Positions 60,425-64,000 of a stretch of 64,000 nt of DNA are shown here, piece after piece. The notes below the pieces were generated by a model. It was not told the origin of the DNA, ran no database searches, and was given only the letters and a program-made list of their open reading frames with translations. The DNA lies in assembly GCF_025753855.1 (NCBI RefSeq), contig NZ_JAOWPT010000001.1, forward strand, positions 1-64,000, written 5' to 3'. The stretch comes from Mesorhizobium sp. ZC-5 (GTDB lineage Bacteria > Pseudomonadota > Alphaproteobacteria > Rhizobiales > Rhizobiaceae). Position 1 is the stretch's first letter. The number at the start of each line of letters is the position of its first letter. A program made the position numbers and the translations under genes.

Positions 60425-62773
60425 TCAGCGGCGGGCGGCGCGTTTTGCGGTCTTTATGTCCTGGGCGAACGGCCAGACGGTGCTCGACATCGTCTCGATG
60501 CCGGAGGCGCTGAGCGCCGAGCCGAAAAGGAACCCCTGCACCAGGTCCGGCTTGACATCCAGCGCCAGGATCTTGAGCTGTTCGAAGGTTTCCACGCCCT
60601 CCACGGTAATGGTCAGTCCCAACGGCCGCGACAGGTTCACGATACCCTTCAGCAATTCGAGCGAACGCGGATTCTGGGTGACGTCGTTGAGGAAGCTGCG
60701 GTCGATCTTGACTTTGTCGAGGGGCAATTTGTGCAGGTAGCTCAAGCTCGAGTAACCTGTGCCGAAATCGTCGAGTGCGATCCGCACACCCATTGCCTTG
60801 AGTTCCTCGATCGACTGGCGCGTCAGCGACTTGTCGTCGAGCAATGCGGTCTCGGTCACCTCGATCTCCAGCCGGTTGGCCGCCAGGCCGGACGCGGCAA
60901 GTGCGCCGCTCACCTTGCCGATGATTTCGCGATTGCGGAAATCCTTGGCCGAGAGATTGATCGAAACGCCGGTCTGTTCCGGCCATTTCGCGCATTCGAA
61001 GCAGGCGGCCTGCAGCATGAAGCTGCTGATCTCGGAGATGATACCCATTTCCTCTGCGAGTGGAATGAAGATCGCCGGCGAGATCGGTCCGAGATCGGGA
61101 TGATCCCAGCGGCACAACGCCTCGCAACTGGCGATCCGCATGGTGCTCATCGCAACGATCGGCTGGTAGACGACGCGCAGGCTCTTGGCTTCGACAGCGT
61201 TGCGCAGATCGGCCTTCATCACCTGCCGGTTCCGGAACGCCGCATCCATGGCCGCCTCGAACAGCCGCCAGCCGTTCTTGCCGAGCTCTTTCGCCTTGTA
61301 GAGAGCCAAATCCGCCTTGACGATCATCGCATCAACGTCGGTGTCGCCGACGCGTGAAAGCACCGCACCGGCGCTCATCTGGATACGCAGCGCATGCCCG
61401 GCGACATCCACCTCGCCCTGCAAATTGGCGAAGATGTCGTCGAGCATTCTGGACAGATTGCCTTCGTCCTCGATGCGGTCGAAGAAGATCATGAATTCGT
61501 CGCCACCGAAGCGGCTGACCCTGGCATGGTCGTCGGCAAATTCGGAAAGCCGTTCGGCCACGGCGTAAATCAACCCGTCGCCGACGGGATGTCCGAGCGT
61601 ATCGTTGACGCTCTTGAAATCGTCGAGATCGAAGACGGCCAGTCCGCACAAACGGTTGCGGTCGCCGCTTTCCATGGATTCGGCGACCACCTCATGGAAA
61701 TAGGCACGATTGGCAAGTCCGGTAAGGCTGTCGTAGCGCGCCATGTTGCGGATCTTTTCCTCCGCCTGAACGCGTTGCGACACGTCTTCGAAGGTTATGA
61801 CCCCCAGTTCCTGATTGCCTTCCCGGGCCGAGAATTCATAGTGCTGGCCATTGGAAAAGCTGACCAAGACCTTCCTGTCGCGTCCCTCGCGCAAGGCGCG
61901 CGTCAGTTGCGCTTCCACGTAGCGGCAATCCTTCAGCGCCAACATGCCACCCGCGACGCCGCGCATCAGCATGCCGTGGATGGAGCGGCCGAGCAGCGCG
62001 TCGGGCGAGGCCAGCGACAACAGATGCGCAGCCTCGGCATTTGCCACCACGACACGGCCGTCCGGACCCAGCATGACCAGACCATGGGACATGGTGTTCA
62101 GCGCCCGATCGAAACGCTGGGCGATTTGGCGCGCCTGCTTGTGACCGACCACAGCCGAAAAAAGCACCTGGCGGACGTTGTCCGCACTGGCCTTGATGAT
62201 GAACATGAACGGGAAAATCAACAGGCCGAGAACGACATACGGAATGTCCCCGTGCAGGATCAGCGCCACCGCGATTGGCGCGACAAAAGTGACGGCGAAA
62301 ACCATCACCATCCGTGGTGATCCGTAGTTTCGACCGACCACAGTGACGATGGAGCCGAGCGTGACCGCGACCGCGCCGATTTCCGCGTAGCCATCGGAAT
62401 AAATGTAGATCGCTACGAAGCAGAAGAACCCGAGCGCCAGGCCTTGAACGCTCCCCTTGATGATGTATTCGCGTTCCCATCGTCTGGCCGATTCGGCATC
62501 GTCTATGACGCCGCTCCGGCGAAACTTGAGCATTCCGGCATAGCGCCAGATTCCGACGCCAAGCAGAATAGCCGCCAGCCACCCGAATACGGGCTCGCCG
62601 TTCCTCCAGAATACCATCAACGCGATGACAGCGTGGCACATGGCGCCAATGAGCACCATGTGGACGTTGTCGAACAACGACCGGACAAACTGAATATAGA
62701 CGTCGACGGGAATGCTGTCGGTTCTTGATTTGCCCATTACCAGGCCCAAAAATGAGCCTAAGCTTTGCCACAT
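60425..62773 (-). CDS. Membrane PAS-GGDEF-EAL cyclic-di-GMP enzyme
   Basis: A 782-residue protein as called. About six N-terminal membrane helices (residues 20-190), a PAS-like domain (RALNTMSHGLVMLGPDGRVVVANAEAA), a diguanylate cyclase domain with intact GGDEF in RFGGDEFMIFF, and a phosphodiesterase domain. The latter has EAL (ASCEALCRWDHP), EIEVTETALL, IALDDFGTGYSSLSYL and the lysine in VKIDRSF. Both catalytic domains look competent, so it may make or degrade cyclic di-GMP. Start uncertain: ATG at 62773 (MWQSLGSFLG) or 62737 (MGKSRTDS); neither has a strong ribosome site. Confidence 0.88.
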   Translation of the reverse strand: MWQSLGSFLGLVMGKSRTDSIPVDVYIQFVRSLFDNVHMVLIGAMCHAVIALMVFWRNGEPVFGWLAAILLGVGIWRYAGMLKFRRSGVIDDAESARRWEREYIIKGSVQGLALGFFCFVAIYIYSDGYAEIGAVAVTLGSIVTVVGRNYGSPRMVMVFAVTFVAPIAVALILHGDIPYVVLGLLIFPFMFIIKASADNVRQVLFSAVVGHKQARQIAQRFDRALNTMSHGLVMLGPDGRVVVANAEAAHLLSLASPDALLGRSIHGMLMRGVAGGMLALKDCRYVEAQLTRALREGRDRKVLVSFSNGQHYEFSAREGNQELGVITFEDVSQRVQAEEKIRNMARYDSLTGLANRAYFHEVVAESMESGDRNRLCGLAVFDLDDFKSVNDTLGHPVGDGLIYAVAERLSEFADDHARVSRFGGDEFMIFFDRIEDEGNLSRMLDDIFANLQGEVDVAGHALRIQMSAGAVLSRVGDTDVDAMIVKADLALYKAKELGKNGWRLFEAAMDAAFRNRQVMKADLRNAVEAKSLRVVYQPIVAMSTMRIASCEALCRWDHPDLGPISPAIFIPLAEEMGIISEISSFMLQAACFECAKWPEQTGVSINLSAKDFRNREIIGKVSGALAASGLAANRLEIEVTETALLDDKSLTRQSIEELKAMGVRIALDDFGTGYSSLSYLHKLPLDKVKIDRSFLNDVTQNPRSLELLKGIVNLSRPLGLTITVEGVETFEQLKILALDVKPDLVQGFLFGSALSASGIETMSSTVWPFAQDIKTAKRAARR

Positions 62774-62819
62774 TCCAATTAATAAAGGTTTTAGCCGGGG
62801 AGTTCGGAGCGGCGACGCG

Positions 62820-64000
62820 CTACTCCGCTGCCTGCAGCGTCGGCAGGGCCGCGGCAGCCTTGAACCGTTCGAGCAGCCGTTCGCGCTCTCCGGCGGCCTT
62901 CTCAGCATTTGCCTGCTTTACGTGACCGTAGCCGCGGATCAGCGCGGGAACGGAAGCCAGCGCCGCGGCGGATTCTGTCTTCCCGGGGGCGAGCGCACCA
63001 GCGATCAGGTCGAGGTCGCCTTCGTAATCGGCAAGCAGTTGGCGTTCCAGGCGGCGCTCGGCGGAATAGCCGAATACGTCGAGCGGCGAACCGCGCAGAC
63101 CTTTCAACCCCGCCAGCACCCGGAAACCCGTCATCATCCATGGTCCGAAACTGGATTTGCGCGGTTTTCCGTCCGAGCCCCGACGGCCGAGTACCGGCGG
63201 TGCCAGATGGAATTCGAGCCTGTCGTAATCCTGGAATTGCGCTGCCAACTGCTTCTGGAAGGACCCGTCGGTGTAGAGCCGCGCCACCTCGTACTCGTCC
63301 TTGATCGCCATCAGCTTGAACAGGTTGCGGGCGGCCGCCTCGGTCACCACGGTCGATCCCGGCACGGCCTTGTCCTCAGCCGCCCTTATCGCCGCGATCC
63401 GGTCGCGATAACGCCCAGCGTACGTTGCGTTCTGGTAGGCTGTGAGAAACTCGACGCGGCGCGCAATCATTTCATCCAGCGTCTGCGCAAGTCCAGCCTC
63501 AGTTGGCTCGCTCGACCGGTTCACAAGCCCGCGCACGAATTCCGGTTCGTAAGCAGCCCGCCGGCCCCAGCGGAAGGCTGAGATGTTCATCGCCACGGCC
63601 TGCCCATTTAGCTCGATCGCCTTTTCGATCGCTTCGCTGGAAAGCGGCAGGCCGCCGTGCTGGAAACCGAAGCCCAGCATGAACATGTTGGCGCCGAGCG
63701 AATTGCCGAACAGCGCGGTCGCGGTGCGGGTGGCATCGAAGAAATGCGCGTTCTGTTCACCTGCAGCCGCCCGGATCGCCTTCTTCAAGCGCTCGGTCGG
63801 CAGCGAGAAATCGGTCGAACGAGCAAAATCGCCGGGCATGATCTCGGCGGTATTGGTGACGAAGATCGTCTGGCCCTCGCGCACCGCCGCCAGCACCTTC
63901 TTGGCGCCGGATACAACGAGATCGCAGCCCAGGATCAGGTCCGCCTTGCCGGCCGACACGCGGATCGCGTGGATCTCCTCGGGCGTTCTGGCGATGCGCA
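62820..64000 (-). CDS. Indolepyruvate ferredoxin oxidoreductase, C-terminal part (cut by window edge)
   Basis: An open frame that runs off the right edge; about 393 C-terminal residues are visible. ADLILGCDLVVSGAKKVLAAVREGQTIFVTNT and GNSLGANMFMLGFGFQHGGLPLSSEAIEKAIELNG match the gamma/2-oxoacid oxidoreductase C-terminal domain of the long fused indolepyruvate ferredoxin oxidoreductase of aerobic proteobacteria (about 1160 residues in all). It converts arylpyruvates to aryl-acetyl-CoA with CoA and an electron acceptor. The reading continues upstream without a stop at the edge, so the GTG near 63959 is not the start. Confidence 0.85.
   Translation of the reverse strand, partial: RIARTPEEIHAIRVSAGKADLILGCDLVVSGAKKVLAAVREGQTIFVTNTAEIMPGDFARSTDFSLPTERLKKAIRAAAGEQNAHFFDATRTATALFGNSLGANMFMLGFGFQHGGLPLSSEAIEKAIELNGQAVAMNISAFRWGRRAAYEPEFVRGLVNRSSEPTEAGLAQTLDEMIARRVEFLTAYQNATYAGRYRDRIAAIRAAEDKAVPGSTVVTEAAARNLFKLMAIKDEYEVARLYTDGSFQKQLAAQFQDYDRLEFHLAPPVLGRRGSDGKPRKSSFGPWMMTGFRVLAGLKGLRGSPLDVFGYSAERRLERQLLADYEGDLDLIAGALAPGKTESAAALASVPALIRGYGHVKQANAEKAAGERERLLERFKAAAALPTLQAAE

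Overview
The window looks like chromosome of a high-GC alphaproteobacterium of the Rhizobiales, most like Mesorhizobium or another Phyllobacteriaceae relative. The evidence is a cpdR gene beside an inositol-monophosphatase gene and an MmgR/suhB-type sRNA, a soxBDAG sarcosine oxidase operon, split pntAA/pntAB/pntB genes next to an aa3 oxidase subunit IV gene, several RIME-like GC-rich palindromes, and many ABC uptake systems. I see no rRNA, CRISPR array, insertion sequence or prophage. One tRNA (Val-GAC) is present. Genus is inferred from gene content only.

Layout. 0-4.6 kb: HisN-type phosphatase, MmgR-like sRNA, N-formylglutamate amidohydrolase, CpdR, tRNA-Val, a DMT exporter and an EEP-family phosphatase. 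4.7-8.6 kb: a four-gene ABC importer. 8.9-16.5 kb: a catabolic block on the minus strand (iron alcohol dehydrogenase, aldehyde dehydrogenase, glutamine-synthetase-like ligase, APC permease, second N-formylglutamate amidohydrolase-like protein) with a divergent MurR/RpiR regulator. It reads as a gamma-glutamylation route for an amine, probably an amino alcohol. 16.7-21 kb: an RND efflux pair. 21-35.2 kb: a Liv-type ABC transporter with an embedded acyl-CoA synthetase, two MDR reductases, an acyl-CoA dehydrogenase and a TetR regulator on the minus strand, and SDR, MaoC, APH-like kinase and SDR on the plus strand. A perfect inverted repeat lies between the two arms. Together they resemble a 4-hydroxyacyl-CoA (levulinate/ACAD10-11-like) pathway.

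35.2-40.8 kb: a small SFPASDP-motif protein and soxBDAG. 40.9-47 kb: an LTA-synthase-like membrane sulfatase-fold enzyme, an SDR, a GH5-like glycosidase, rpsU, a TPR lipoprotein and a DUF992 protein. 47-50.6 kb: transhydrogenase pntAA-pntAB-pntB and the cytochrome oxidase subunit IV gene. 50.8-58.3 kb: a second Liv-type transporter operon, also carrying an acyl-CoA synthetase, plus a 49-residue DUF3096 membrane protein. 58.6-62.8 kb: a Crp/Fnr regulator, a FeeM-like N-acyltransferase and a GGDEF-EAL protein. The right edge cuts an indolepyruvate ferredoxin oxidoreductase gene.

Most unusual points: the two acyl-CoA-synthetase/Liv loci, the kinase plus acyl-CoA dehydrogenase cluster with its operator, the predicted gamma-glutamyl amine pathway, and the FeeM-like signal synthase candidate. 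All functions are read from sequence motifs and context. No database search was run.
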